Shown here piece after piece: positions 35,995-46,683 of a DNA stretch of 64,000 bases. Location of the stretch: contig CAJNDS010001946.1 of the NCBI GenBank assembly GCA_905221605.1, positions 667,758 through 731,757 of the forward strand, given 5' to 3'. The stretch's first letter is position 1, and each line of letters begins with the position of its first letter. The stretch comes from Symbiodinium natans. Taxonomy: Eukaryota; Sar; Dinophyceae; Suessiales; Symbiodiniaceae. Both the position numbers and the translations under genes were made by a program. The notes under the pieces were generated by a model. It saw only the letters and a list, made by a program, of their open reading frames with translations, did not search any database and was not told the DNA's origin.

Positions 35995-38821
35995 GCGCCT
36001 GGCGCAGCTCTTCGTCCAGTGCTTTCACCAGTTCACGCCCCTGGCCGAGCTGCAGAAGCTCGGCGCGCAGCGCAAGATCGAGCTGCTGAAGAAGTACCGC
36101 GCCTACGTCGCCCACGTCTCCCGGACCGAGTACAGCGACCCCGAGACCTGGCGAGCCAGCCAGCAGGAAACGAGAACGAATGGCCCGAGTTTCGCGGCTC
36201 CGCCCTGGCCCTGAGCCGCCCCGCGTACCAAGGCGCCGACCAGGACCAGATGGACGCAGAGGCCTGGCGCAAACGGTACCTGGAAGAGGATGTGGAGCGG
36301 CTGCAGCAGATGAAGCAGCACCACGTGCACCTGGCGAAGACGCCAGGCGGGCCGCGGCTGCCCCTAGCCCACTGCCAGGACAAGAACGATCCCTAGCTCT
36401 GCAAGGCCGGGTTTCCCAGGGAGCAGCGCCTCGCCGACGAGACGCTGCTGGTCTGCAAGGGCCTGGCCAAGAAGATGGACATGCCCGTCAAGGGCAAGCG
36501 CAGCGCGCTGGGGCTGCTCTGGGGACCCTGCAACGACCCCAACCTGAACGGCACCCACCCGGCCATGCTGGCGGGCCTCCGGTGCAACGGCGACGTGCAG
36601 GTGCCCTACCGCTTCCCCATCACGGAGGAGCTCCACGAGAACCGGCACTGCGAGAGCGAGAAGAACTGCGTCAACGATTTGGAGTTCAAGGAGGTGATCC
36701 GCCAGGCCCAGCTGAACCAGGCGGCCCAGGGGGCTACGGCTGCGACTACCAGAACAAGCGCCTGCCCATCGCCACCCACGAGATCAAGGAGTGGCAGAAG
36801 AGCCAGCAGACCTTCCCTCGGACCTCAGCGACAACGCCTCGACGGGCTACGTGGGCGGCCGCGCGGCCAAGCGCATGATCACCGAGTGCTTCTGCCGCGG
36901 CGTCTGCAGGGGCGCCGTGGAGTGCGCCAACCTCGTGGACCACGCGGACCGCGGCGACCCCACCGCCGCCGAAGCCGTCAAAACCGCCCCGGTCACGGAC
37001 CTCGCGGGCTGAACTACGGGCTCCAGCTCCTGGACGCCGCAATAAACGGAGAGCCCCTGCCGGTAGAGCGCGAGAAAATCAGCGCAGACAGCAGGATCTG
37101 TGCAAAGAAGACCGTGCACAGCCCACAGACGTGGACCGTGTACGGGCACCGAGGCCGAAACCCCCAAACGCAAGCCTTGTCCATCTACGAGTTCGCTCGG
37201 CGCTATCACTGTCAGATGGCCAGTCATCCCTGGACGCGCGAAGCCCAAGACAACACTGAGAACGACGACTACCACGCCCTGCTCACGGAGAGCGGCCTGG
37301 CCAAAGCCGAGGCGGGAGTATCGCGGAAACACTTCCATCCCGGCGAGGACTACAGCATCAAGGAGTGCGGCGGCGAGGACTGGATGCCGCTCGGCACGGG
37401 AGGCCCGGCGCAGAAGCACCGGCACGACTGGGTCGTCGCGCCTCGCCAAAGACCCAACGTGCCCGTGATCTTCGGTGCCCTGGGAAGCAAGAGCGACGAG
37501 GAGAATGCCAAGAAGCTCCTGCTGCTCTTCTGGCCCTGGACCAGCAACGTCGAGGACGCCACGGACGAGGTGCCTTACATCGGCGACCTGCGGCCGCGGC
37601 ACACGAGCAGCTGGCGCGAGGCCCTCAGCGCGCGGATCGCGCAGCACGGCTTCCCCACCGAGGAGGTGCGGCGCTACGCCACGAACTACGCCTTCGTCTA
37701 CTGCCTGCCCCGCCAGTACCAGCTGGAAGACGAACAACAGCGACAACGACTTCGCGGAGGACCAGCTGCAGCGCCTGGACCCCGAAGATCTGGAGAAGGC
37801 CATCGCCACGCGCGTCAAGGGAAGCAACGAGGCGGAGGCCGGCGACGACGAACAGGAAAACTGGCAAAGGGACGAGGAGAGCACCCAACGCCGACTTACG
37901 ACCTCTCCAAGGACGTCTGGCGCGACGGCGCCGAGGAAAGCCGGAACCTGCGAGACGTCGCGCGGGAGCAGCGGCGACGCATGGAGGCGATCCAGGGCGT
38001 CCAGAATCCGGCCCGCTTCCTCGCCGCGGCCCGCGCCTCCGGCGCGCGCAGCACCCGCGCGCAGCCCCAGAACTTCGTCGGGCTCCACCGCCCGCAAGGC
38101 CGACCGGCGGTGAACCCGCAGCACGTCGTCACGGCCAAATTGCTCCGGGACTGGCTCGACAGGACGCGCTTCGTCGAGGAGCCCATGAACGCCAAGCAGC
38201 GCGAAGCCGTGGGCCTGGTGGTCGAGCGGATCATCGTCGAAAACGGCCTGCTGACGGAAGAGGACCGGCTGGAGGACACCGCGCTCAAGAGCACGGAGCC
38301 GCTCGTGTGGCAGCTGCACGGCTCGCCCGGCACCGGCAAGTCCCACTCGCTGAAGTTCGTCCGCGAGCTCTTCGAGGAAGTGCTGGGCTTCAGGCAGGGC
38401 ATCGACTTCGAGGTGGCCGCCTTCCAGGCCACGAACGCCGCGGACGTGCGGGGCCACACCATCCACAAGGCCTGCGGCGTCAGCATGGACTGCTACAGCC
38501 TCGACAAGCCCCCGGCCCCCGACACCACGAAGCAGATGGCCTTCTGGCGCTGGCTGATTGTGGACGAGATCGGCATGGTGAGCGCGCGCCTGCTCGCCCA
38601 AATGGACCAGCGGATCCGAAGCGCCAAGCCCGCGGCGGACGAGTGGAAGATCGACCCCAAAACCAACCGGCCCCGGCCCTTCGGCGGCATCAACGTGCTC
38701 TTCACGGGCGACTTCGCCCAGCTGCCCTCACCCGAGGGCGGCGGCATCGCGGAGATCCCGGCCAGCCTGAGGCCGCGGGGAGACCACGCGCCGCCGTCCG
38801 TCTTCCGCTGGCCATTGGCCA
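35995..38821 (+). pseudogene. PIF1/Helitron-like helicase pseudogene
   Basis: A GC-rich block encodes, in broken frames, a protein of a large dinoflagellate helicase family. At ~36400-36720: LCKAGFPREQRL, then LNGTHPAMLAGLRCNGDVQV, which recalls the RepHel segment before the helicase of Helitrons. At ~37020-37735 is the middle region (LSIYEFARRYHC, VPVIFGALG, LLLLFWPW). At 38150-38820 is a superfamily-1 PIF1-type helicase: Walker A HGSPGTGKS, Walker B LIVDEIGMVS and motif III LFTGDFAQLPS. Breaks: a frame change near 36150, TAG at 36394-36396, and frame changes near 36735, 36820, 37010, 37735 and 37890. Homology ends abruptly before the downstream helicase motifs, and no HUH nuclease was seen. 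It is inactive as read. Confidence 0.75.
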
Positions 38822-39264
38822 CTTGTGTTTTTTGCAGGAGGGGACAGCAATCGCCCGGCACCTTGGGACTGCAAGTTTCGCGGTGTCGCGGTGCTCGTTT
38901 GGTTTAGATTCGCGCTCTCGCCTATACACAGGCGTGCGGAGATCAGAGGTGTCCCAAACATCACAAGCGGCACAGTTCTGGCCTCACGGACGGTGTTAAC
39001 TTACGTCACGCGCTTGCATAGGTCCCGCGCACGTTCCGCGCTTAGAAATCGTGCTATACTCCGCAACTGCCGAGGCGCCGTGCAATTTTTGAGGCGGGCG
39101 TCGCTCTTGCGGGCGCCGCGCGCGCAGAGCGCACTCGGAGCGCGCGCGGAGTGCAACGCACACGAAACGCGGACGTTATTCCTCGAGCGGCGGTCGCAAA
39201 GATGGTGGTGTGTGGGTGGTGTGTAATGTCTGGGAAAGCGGGGGGAAAATAGTGGCGCGGTCCA
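38822..39264. other. GC-rich flank after the helicase
   Basis: No coding match. A CGCGCGC-rich stretch at 39100-39160 could fold, but I found no clear Helitron terminus (hairpin followed by CTRR). Confidence 0.3.
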
Positions 39265-39297
39265 TAAACCCTAAACCCTAAACCCTAAACCCCTGAC
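39265..39297. repeat. CCCTAAA telomere-like units
   Basis: Four perfect tandem units. Confidence 0.95.
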
Positions 39298-39587
39298 TCG
39301 GCCCCGGGCCTCTGGATTGCCTACGAGACCTTGCTGGCACCCTTGACTCTCGGATTCAGCCAGCATCATGAAACTGAATAAGTTTTGAAAAGTGGACTGT
39401 TGTCTGAGTTTAGGCTTAAACCCAAAAAGGAATAGGTTTGGGTGGCTTTGCCACCTTGGACGGCGTGGGGTGGGAGAAAAGTGTTAGATGGCCCTCCACA
39501 ATCGGGCCAAAGCTGCTTTTCGGCGCCTCACGAAGCTTGCGAGCGTGTTCCGAAACCTAATCTTCACAGCATCTACGCCCGATCACA

Positions 39588-39672
39588 GCAAACCCGAAAC
39601 CCGAAGCCCGAAACCCGAAGCCCGAAGCCCGAAACCCGAAACCCGAAACCCTAAACCCTAAACCCAAACCGG
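39588..39672. repeat. Variant heptamers CCCGAAA/CCCGAAG grading into CCCTAAA
   Basis: About eight CCCGAAA or CCCGAAG units are followed by two CCCTAAA units and one CCCAAAC. Confidence 0.9.
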
Positions 39673-39680
39673 GTTTCTAC

Positions 39681-39887
39681 ATGTCGACAAGCCAAGGCAA
39701 AGCGAAAGAAAAACAAGGGCAAAAAGCCGAAGATGAAGAAGAAGAAGACGCAGCACCTCAGCAGGGGAAATTCTTGGGATTTGTTGATAGTGGGCAGGCT
39801 TCAGAAGGTGCAGGTAGTGTAGGTTGGAAAGATGGGAAGAAATCTCTTTTTGTAAAACAGGATAAGAACCCCACGCTCAACAGGTGA
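39681..39887 (+). CDS. Small open frame, acidic/lysine-rich, unknown product
   Basis: 68 codons from ATG, starting MSTSQGKAKEKQGQKAEDEE and continuing with FLGFVDSGQASEGAGSVGW to a TGA. It is hydrophilic with an acidic patch. It starts directly after the telomere-like repeat and stops before the GA array. No family is recognised and it may be fortuitous. Confidence 0.3.
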   Translation: MSTSQGKAKEKQGQKAEDEEEEDAAPQQGKFLGFVDSGQASEGAGSVGWKDGKKSLFVKQDKNPTLNR

Positions 39888-39909
39888 TGCAGACGACCGT
39901 GGAGGCTGG

Positions 39910-40135
<226 letters not shown>

Positions 40136-40171
40136 TGTGAGTGATTGAGTGAGTTTGAGTGAGTGAGTTGA

Positions 40172-40638
40172 GTGAGTTGCAGCAGCAGTGAGTAGCAGCA
40201 GCAGCAGGAAGTAAGCAGCAAGCAGCAGCGCAGCAGCAGCACATTAGCAGCAGCAGCATGCAAGGCAGTAGCAGTAGCAGCAGCGGTAGGGTAGCAGTTA
40301 ACAGTAGTAGCAGTAGTAGTAGTCCGTAGCGCATCAGTACAGGCAGCAGAAGCAGTAGCAGTAGGCATGAGCAGGAGTAGCAGTAGCAGTAGCAGTAGCA
40401 GTAGCAGTACAGTAGTATTACAGCATTATTAGCTAGTAGCAGTAGCAGTAGCATTAGAGTGTAGCGGTAGCAGTAGCAAGTAAGTAGTAGTATTAGTAGT
40501 ACATTCCGTAGTAGCAGTAGATCCGTAGTAGTAGTAGCAGTAGCAGTAGCATAGTAGTAGTCGTAGTAGCAGTAGTAGATAGTAGCAGTTAAGCGTAGCA
40601 GTAGCATAGCAGTAAGTAGTATGTAGTAGTAGTTAGTA

Positions 40639-40673
<35 letters not shown>

Positions 40674-41520
40674 AACGACATAGTAGTAGTAGTATTAGTA
40701 GTAGTAGTAGATATTAGTAGTCTGAGTAGAGTAGTCGTAAGTAGTATGAGTATTAGTAGTTTGAGTATAGCTAGTAGTGTAGTAGTTTAGTAGTAATAGA
40801 AGTGTAAAGTAGCATTGTAGTACCAGTAGCGTAGGCAGTAGCAGTATATAAACTAGTAACTAGTACTAGTTACTAAGTAGTAGTAGTAGTAGTATAGTAG
40901 TAGTAGTAGTAGTAGTGTATAGTGAGTAGTAGTAGTATAGTAAGTAAGTAGTAGTAGTAGTAGTAGTATAAGTAGTAGTAGTAGTCGTAGTAGTAGTAGT
41001 AGTAGTAGTATTAATAGTATAGTAGTAGTAAGTAGTATAGTAGAGGAGCCTTAGTTAAGAGTAGTAGTGGTAGTGGTGGTAGTAGTACTCGTAGTCTAAT
41101 AGTAAATAGTCTTATAGGAAAGATAGTAAGTATAGTAGTAAATAGTAATTGTAGTGGTGTAGTATTGTAGTATGTGTTAGTAGGTGGAGTAATGTCAGTA
41201 AGGCTAGTAGTTTAGTAGTAGTAGTAGAAGTATGTAAGTAGTAGTAGGATAGTAGTCCGTAATTCGTAGTCCGTAGTCGTATCGAAGTCGTAGTAGTATG
41301 TGTAAGTGAGTATTAGTAGTTAGTGAGTCAACGTAGTAGCAGTAGTAGTAATAGTAGTATTATGAGTAGTAGTACTTAGCTAGTAGTCGTAGTCGTAAAG
41401 TCGAGTAGTAGTCGTAGTAGTGAGTAGTAGTAGTAGTAAGTATTAGTAAATTAGTAGTAGTAGTAGTAGTACGTTAGTAGTAGTAGCTAGTAGAGTATAG
41501 TATAGTAGTAGTAGTAGTAG
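40172..41520. repeat. Degenerate AGC/AGT trinucleotide array, ~1.35 kb
   Basis: It starts as AGC-rich (40180-40440) and drifts to AGT-rich with many 1-2 bp slips. In-frame TAG stops break every register on the + strand. Confidence 0.95.
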
Positions 41521-42110
41521 TCAGTTGTGGGTGGACCCCTTTCCCGCCTACCACTAGGATGCTAACCGCCATGTTTCCCACTGCGTTGTGGGTGGGGGGG
41601 TGGGGTGGGGGGGGGGGGGGTATGCCCATTCCATCTCCAGAATCTTTTTCACCCACCCGAAGCCGAAACCTTTCAACGTCCAAAGTCCGGAAAAGCCGGA
41701 AAAGCCTCAAACCCAAAACCTGAACCCTCACCCCTAACCCGAAACGAGCACGGTTCTGCAAAGCCCGAAAGCCCTCAACCCCAAACCCCTGAATCACATA
41801 TACTTTCATATGCATACATGCATACGCACCTAAATAATACCTACCTTGCTTTTCTATATACCTACCTACCTGCCCCCCTACCTGTGACACACATACATAC
41901 AACATACATCATACATACATACACATACCTACATACATACATACATACATACATAACATACATCATATACATCACACACATACCTGCCTACCTACATACA
42001 CACATACGGGCATACACTTGTACCTGCCTACGGCGTACAATACATACATTTACACAGGAACGCATTCTCAACACACGGAACGCAGACCTTCGAAGAAACT
42101 TATGGAAAGT
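41521..42110. repeat. G-run, CCCGAAAC units and ATAC tetranucleotide tract
   Basis: A G-rich run lies at 41591-41620, degenerate telomere-like units at 41690-41795, and an ATAC/ACCT array at 41825-42045. The array mirrors the GTAT array at 25.6 kb in composition. Confidence 0.85.
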
Positions 42111-43149
42111 TTGAATCAAGGCGGCTACGGAGTTCTTCGCATCTACTTGGGAGTGCGGGCGCATGTCTGCCTTTAGCGCCGGCTCATGGTCTCCTGGTCG
42201 CTCGAGAGCGCGTCGCGTGAAGTTGCGCTGCGGAAGCAGGCGAGAAGAGTTGGCCCAATCCGGCGCCTTGGGAAATTGTTTATCGAATTAGTTGCTAGAT
42301 GCCGGCTTTGACGTCGAAAGCCAATTTGCTGGCAATTCTTCAATTGACCATCGGGTCAACAACAGCAGGAATTGTTTTGTTAGACTTGTAAATGCTTCCT
42401 GAAGCCTGCCAGACCCGAACCGAGCCCCTTGCAAAAAGCTTTTTCATGGCCGATCTGCTCTCCAATGCACCGAAGCATGGGCCCCAATTAACCGGGCTTG
42501 CGGCTCAGGTGCAAACTTCAACGTGGCTGGAACTTCAATGCTGGTCTTGCGGTCGTTCGGCCAAACGACAGCTTCGCCGACATCCTGGGCCGACCTTGGA
42601 ACAAACTTCAGCACCTTGACTGTCACGGACTCGTGTGCTCTATTACGTAGTAGAGTAGAGTTTTCCATGAAATTTTGCAGCCATGTGGTTCATCGACTTC
42701 TCAGGCTCTCAGCCATGGCCAACAGGGGTGAGCATGCAACTCCACCCGGTCAAGCGATTTTGTAGCAGATGCAAGCCTGTGTATACATCCACCCACCCAC
42801 CAATTTGAGGATTGGCTTTGATTTCGATTGTGCCCGTCATTCAGGCCGGGCTTTCAGCAGGCTAGTCCAATTAGTCTCAATCTCAATCTAGTCTGAGTCG
42901 CAGTGTTTCGCGTTGGCATTAACTTTTAGCAGTCTGGTATAGGGTTGGGGTTCGCGTTGGTGTTAGTGTTACGGTTGTGGGTTGTGGTCGTGGTGGCGAT
43001 GACATATTGGTGGCTTTGGCTGTGGCTCTGCTGCTGGTGTTTGTTGTTTTTGCTGCTACTGCTCCTCCTCCTCCTGCTCCTCCTGCTCCTACTGCTCCCT
43101 AGGGCTCCTCGTGCTCCTGCTGTTCCTGCTGCTCCTGCTGCTCCTCGTG

Positions 43150-43185
<36 letters not shown>

Positions 43186-43484
43186 TTGCTGTTGCTGCTT
43201 CTGCTGCTGCTGGTAATCCTAAGCCCTAATGAACCCTAAGCGTTGGGTTTAGGGTTGAAGGTTCAGTTTGCGGCTGAACCTTGTTTTTGCTGCTGTTGAT
43301 GACACGGCCCACGCCCTGTTGCCTCAAAATAACGTCGTAGAGATAAACCCCAGAGCGCCTTGGAGTTCCAATCCCGCCGAGTATCCCTTGCAAAACAAGC
43401 TTAATGGCTTGGAAAAAAGCAATGTGCAAACATCAATTCGGCTTCCACCCAGAGCCCCGAATCGGCCCAAATCCGTGGCTTCAG
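42111..43484. other. Upstream of the GT7 exons; CTG tract
   Basis: Both strands at 42480-42660 have an open, protein-like frame (+: SMLVLRSFGQTTASP; -: VKVLKFVPRSAQDVGEAVVW), and I cannot choose between them. A CTC/CTG array fills 43050-43215. The missing GT7 exon with the FNRG-type motif was not found here. Confidence 0.3.
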
Positions 43485-43562
43485 GACATTGACTACCTCC
43501 CGGAGAAAGGTGTGGACTACTCGGAATGCGATGTTCCCACACAGCTTTCTGCCGAGATCGAC
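43485..43562 (+). CDS. GT7 exon: D-x-D motif
   Basis: After GGCTTCAG|G the exon reads DIDYLPEKGVDYSEC and then VPTQLSAEID. DID is the metal-ion and UDP-sugar site, and QLSAEID corresponds to the HLSVAID stretch of animal enzymes. GC donor at 43563. Confidence 0.85.
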
Positions 43563-45702
43563 GCTCGTACCATCCTTTGGTCTTTTCAACATGCGTGATC
43601 ATTCGGGTTGGTTTATATGTGTATGGGCTTCGATGCTTTTGCAACCGTCAGCTTACCCACCCACCCACAATCGCCCAAACCGTACATCTAAGATCAGCTT
43701 CGTTCCTCTCCCAAGTTCAGAACGACCTGGATGAGCTGAACATGATACATAGTGTCCACTAAAGCCACCCTTTGAATTCGCGGCTACCTGTAACATGCTC
43801 TTTCTGTTCTGTAGATACTGTGTCCGACCAGGACCGCTACAAGTGGAAGACCCCGTATCTCACCAGCGCGGGTGGCATTGTTGGTATGAGCCTGCCGCCT
43901 GCATTTTGCAAGACACATGAAAGTACTCAGCACCAGCATCAGGAATGTAAGGCTTAAGGTTAAACATGCCGGTGCGCACGGTTTAAGCATGACTGTTTCA
44001 CTAAAGGCAACTGTTGTTTGTTCGGTGAGTTAAAAACTCGAATTCAGAACCTTGAACTGAGACTGAGACCATCAGTTTCTCAGCCCAACTATCCCGAATG
44101 GCAGCATGCATTTGCTGCATAGCTGCATAGGTTACCCATGGTTACCCCTAAACTCAGGCTTGAAGCATTGGCGCAAGATCAACGGGTTTGGCAACAACTA
44201 CTTCGGCTGGGGTGGTGAGGAGCGGGATGCAGCGATCGCTGTCAACCTCGAGAACTTAGCCGCTAGCAGGCAGCATCTGCATGAATTAGTTGTCTGGCAG
44301 GACGACGAGCTCCATCACCGTCTTCGTTTGGGCGGGCTCCTCTACGGGGACTGCGCTTTCGGCCGCACGTTAGTCAGTCTTGGTGTCACGCTCTGTGCTG
44401 GATGAAAGGTTTTGTGAACATCGAGCGCTGACAAATGCAAAACCAAAAGCATTGAGTGCATGCAGCAAGGTTACCCTTACTGCAAGAAGAATGATCCGAA
44501 TGTTGGCAAGCCGGGCCAGTCAATCCACCGCCCGAAGAAAGGCCGCAGACAGATTAAAAGGGTTGGAGGGCGATGCTCGCAGTCCTGCAGTGTGCACAGC
44601 CAATTGTGGAGGGAGGTAGCTTTAAATAAAAGGATGTGACAGCTCCCGTGTTCCGCGAGAGCTGGCTGGACCCGTAGAAGATCCGTCGAATGACCATCAC
44701 AGCTGGCACACCTAACGTCAATGTACCCAACCATGTGCGGGGCTGTGTGCTTTGCAATGACTGACCCTTGAAATTTTTTTGTGTGCGTACCACCTGCATC
44801 GCCAGGCTTCGGCCGCTTCAGCGGAAAGTTCATGCACAGTGCCAACCACACCAAGCGCATCACTGACCGCCTTCTGGCCCAACTTGATCCAGCTAAAGCG
44901 GTCAGTTCCGAATGCAACTTTGCTCTTGACTTGTTGTCTTTTTCATGCAATGTCTTTGTGCATTCCGGACCGCAGCATGTAGCAAGAGTTTTTTCCGAAG
45001 TATGCATCTTCTGCCAACTCTGGACTTAGTCTTTGGAACTTCCAGCACGTGTGCAACACACGCAGCTTTAACCCAAGATGTTTGGGGCCGACTGGTTTTA
45101 CACGACTGCTGCAAATGTACGACGCAGCAGAGGGTCGGCCAATGTCGGCCATGAGCAAGACAAAACAGGTCTGCACTGTGCTGTGCCGAGGAATGAACAC
45201 TTGGATGCTTGTTAGGCCTCCGTTAGGCTGTGTTTCAAAATTTCAGAAGGCTGAAGGTCACATCGAAAGCCTTTAAAACTTAAAACAGTTTCCTGCGACT
45301 AAAGCAGCAGTATTTTGCACTTGTCCGTTTAATTTGTAAATTGTCTTCGAGCCGAGACCTCTGCAAAGCATTGGAAGCTCGCATATGGGCGCCCATACGC
45401 CGCCCTGAGTGTGTCTCAAATGCCGGCCAGATCGCGCCTACGCACGCAACATCGAACAGCTCAAGGACCCTTTGGGACTGGCGCATGTGACTGCAGTCAC
45501 AAACCCCCAAACCCTTCCCACTACGCTCTGATGGAGCGAATCCAACATGTGTTCGCGGCTGAGAGGCTTCATGTTGCGTAGTGCTGCTCGTCAATGCCAC
45601 CAGGAGATTATGGCTGGGGGCGACCGCTGGAAGACTGACGGCCTCAACAGCCTGACTTTCAGCAGCTCGGACTTTTCGATGGAGGTGAATCGGATGTACT
45701 AG
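43485..45702 (+). CDS. Beta-1,4-galactosyltransferase-like enzyme (GT7), catalytic half
   Basis: Seven short exons splice in phase into the C-terminal catalytic domain of a family-7 glycosyltransferase, which transfers a sugar from a UDP-sugar to an acceptor glycan, normally in the Golgi lumen. Exons: 43485-43562, 43832-43889, 44158-44219, 44301-44354, 44466-44541, 44806-44900 and 45604-45702. The spliced product contains in order DIDYLPE (metal-binding D-x-D), TPYLTSAGGIVGMS, INGFGNNYFGWGGE|DDELHHR (the hallmark acceptor/catalytic box), a SIHRPKKG|FGRF turn, HSANHTKR and the C-terminal WKT|DGLNSL box, then TAG. Donors are GC (four), GA (one) and GT (one); acceptors are AG, mostly AG|G. The N-terminal exons (signal anchor, FNRG motif) are missing here; a matching first motif lies at 23922. 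Donor and acceptor sugars cannot be told. Confidence 0.87.
43832..43889 (+). CDS. GT7 exon: GGIVGM strand
   Basis: The exon reads DRYKWKTPYLTSAGGIVGM and a split Ser codon. PYxxxxGGVxAM/L is conserved in GT7. The acceptor is CGACCAG|GAC and the donor is GC at 43890 (phase 1). Confidence 0.87.
44158..44219 (+). CDS. GT7 exon: NGFxNxYxGWGGE box
   Basis: The exon reads LKHWRKINGFGNNYFGWGGE. NGF-N-YWGWGGED is the strongest signature of the family. The donor is best read as GA (GGTGAG|GAGCGG); a GT site inside GGTGAG would break the frame with the next exon. Confidence 0.88.
44301..44354 (+). CDS. GT7 exon: DDELxxRL
   Basis: The exon reads DDELHHRLRLGGLLYGDC after TCTGGCAG|G. It supplies the two acidic residues that follow GWGGE in the active site. 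GC donor at 44355. Confidence 0.85.
44466..44541 (+). CDS. GT7 exon: SIHRPKKG
   Basis: The exon reads QGYPYCKKNDPNVGKPGQSI and then HRPKKG. It precedes the KGFGRF turn conserved in GT7. The most fitting donor is GC at 44542, phase 1. Confidence 0.75.
44806..44900 (+). CDS. GT7 exon: FGRFxxMHxANHTKR
   Basis: After a T-rich stretch and CATCGCCAG|G the exon reads FGRFSGKFMHSANHTKRITD and then RLLAQLDPAKA. GT donor (GTCAGT) at 44901. Confidence 0.85.
45604..45702 (+). CDS. GT7 terminal exon: DGLNSL box
   Basis: The exon reads EIMAGGDRWKTDGLNSLTFS and continues to a TAG at 45700-45702. W-x-T-DGLNSL-x-Y is the last conserved box in GT7, and the remaining length after it is as expected. The acceptor is CCACCAG|G. 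Confidence 0.85.
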   Translation, partial: EIMAGGDRWKTDGLNSLTFSSSDFSMEVNRMY

Positions 45703-46494
45703 GCTTGGCTCAATTGCCTCTCTGACTCTCTTAGCCTTAGTGCCGGCTACACTTGTATGCGCCTGCTTGACGACGGATTGCGAAATTAGGAGTGACAGAA
45801 ACCGCCAAGAGCATAGGGTGCGCATGGCCTGAGGCATCGTCGATTACCAGGAAGACACGGAGGACATGCAAACGAAGCTTGGCGGGGTCCATCTAGAAGT
45901 CCTGCGGGATAACTTTTGTGTGGTTTTTTGTGAATCAACGGCACCTAAGACCTTCGCAAGTCACAAGGGTGACTGACAGACAGTTCTTCTTAGAGGTGCC
46001 TGTGTTGCCCTGTAGCCTCTGTATTCGCAAGTATCAAGGCTGTTGGTCAAATCTGAAACCTCAGCTGGGCTTGCATCGTGAACAGTGCACAGGTATGGAA
46101 TTGCGTATAGGCACATCAAGTTCCGGCGGGGGCGCCTGCCGTTCCACGTACGCCGCTCATCTGACAGAGGCACTGCCGCCATGGTACCAAACATTGAGAA
46201 TTCGGAGCATGCTTAACTTTCTACCTGGAATAAATCACTATGCTGCTATGTCTAAAGCAAGCTTCGATTGTTCTTACGTGACACGAGTATTGCTGTGGAA
46301 TCATCGATGTCTCTGATAACGAACGGCATACGCTGAGGAGACGTCCCCGTGGCGATCCCCCCAAATTTCTGCAGCGACGGTTCGCCGCAAGGCTCTTCGG
46401 CATCTCTCAAACAAGCACAGCACTCGAGGTTAACAATTTCTGGCCGACCCCCTAAAAGGCGTGTCCCAGCCCCTTTCATGCGACCCTACTGCAG
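45703..46494. other. No gene recognised
   Basis: A 185-codon minus-strand frame (45280-45837) overlaps the GT7 terminal exon and is a shadow. A plus-strand frame at 45918-46316 lacks family features. Confidence 0.3.
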
Positions 46495-46683
46495 GGCACA
46501 CGTCGGATCCACTGCCCTAAACTGACTTCTAACCTCGACGCATCTCTCTACGGATGTCAAGTTCCAGGCTGGGTGCTGAAGCGGCTCGGAGATGGGCCCA
46601 TTCCCTGGGACATTGAGGCCGGACCGGAAGCACGTGCGACGAGAGACGCTCAAGTCAGGAAAAATACATGCAAGTCACTTTGA
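46495..46683 (+). CDS. Exon-like open frame, unknown product
   Basis: After CTACTGCAG|G the frame reads GTRRIHCPKLTSNLDASLY and continues GCQVPGWVLKRLGDGPIPWD then IEAGPEARATRDAQV to a TGA. Composition and the AG|G acceptor make it one of the better orphan exons, but no family is recognised. Confidence 0.35.
   Translation, partial: GTRRIHCPKLTSNLDASLYGCQVPGWVLKRLGDGPIPWDIEAGPEARATRDAQVRKNTCKSL

Noticed and set aside
35931-39010. Short direct repeat GTTAA-TACGTCA around the helicase block as a target-site duplication
   Set aside because: Only about 12 of 16 bases agree and the ends are not at recognisable element termini; chance is likely.
39100-39160. Helitron 3' hairpin in the CGCGCGC-rich flank
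   Set aside because: No clean stem followed by CTRR, and helicase homology ends 300 bp earlier.
45280-45837. 185-codon minus-strand ORF
   Set aside because: Antisense to the well-supported terminal GT7 exon.
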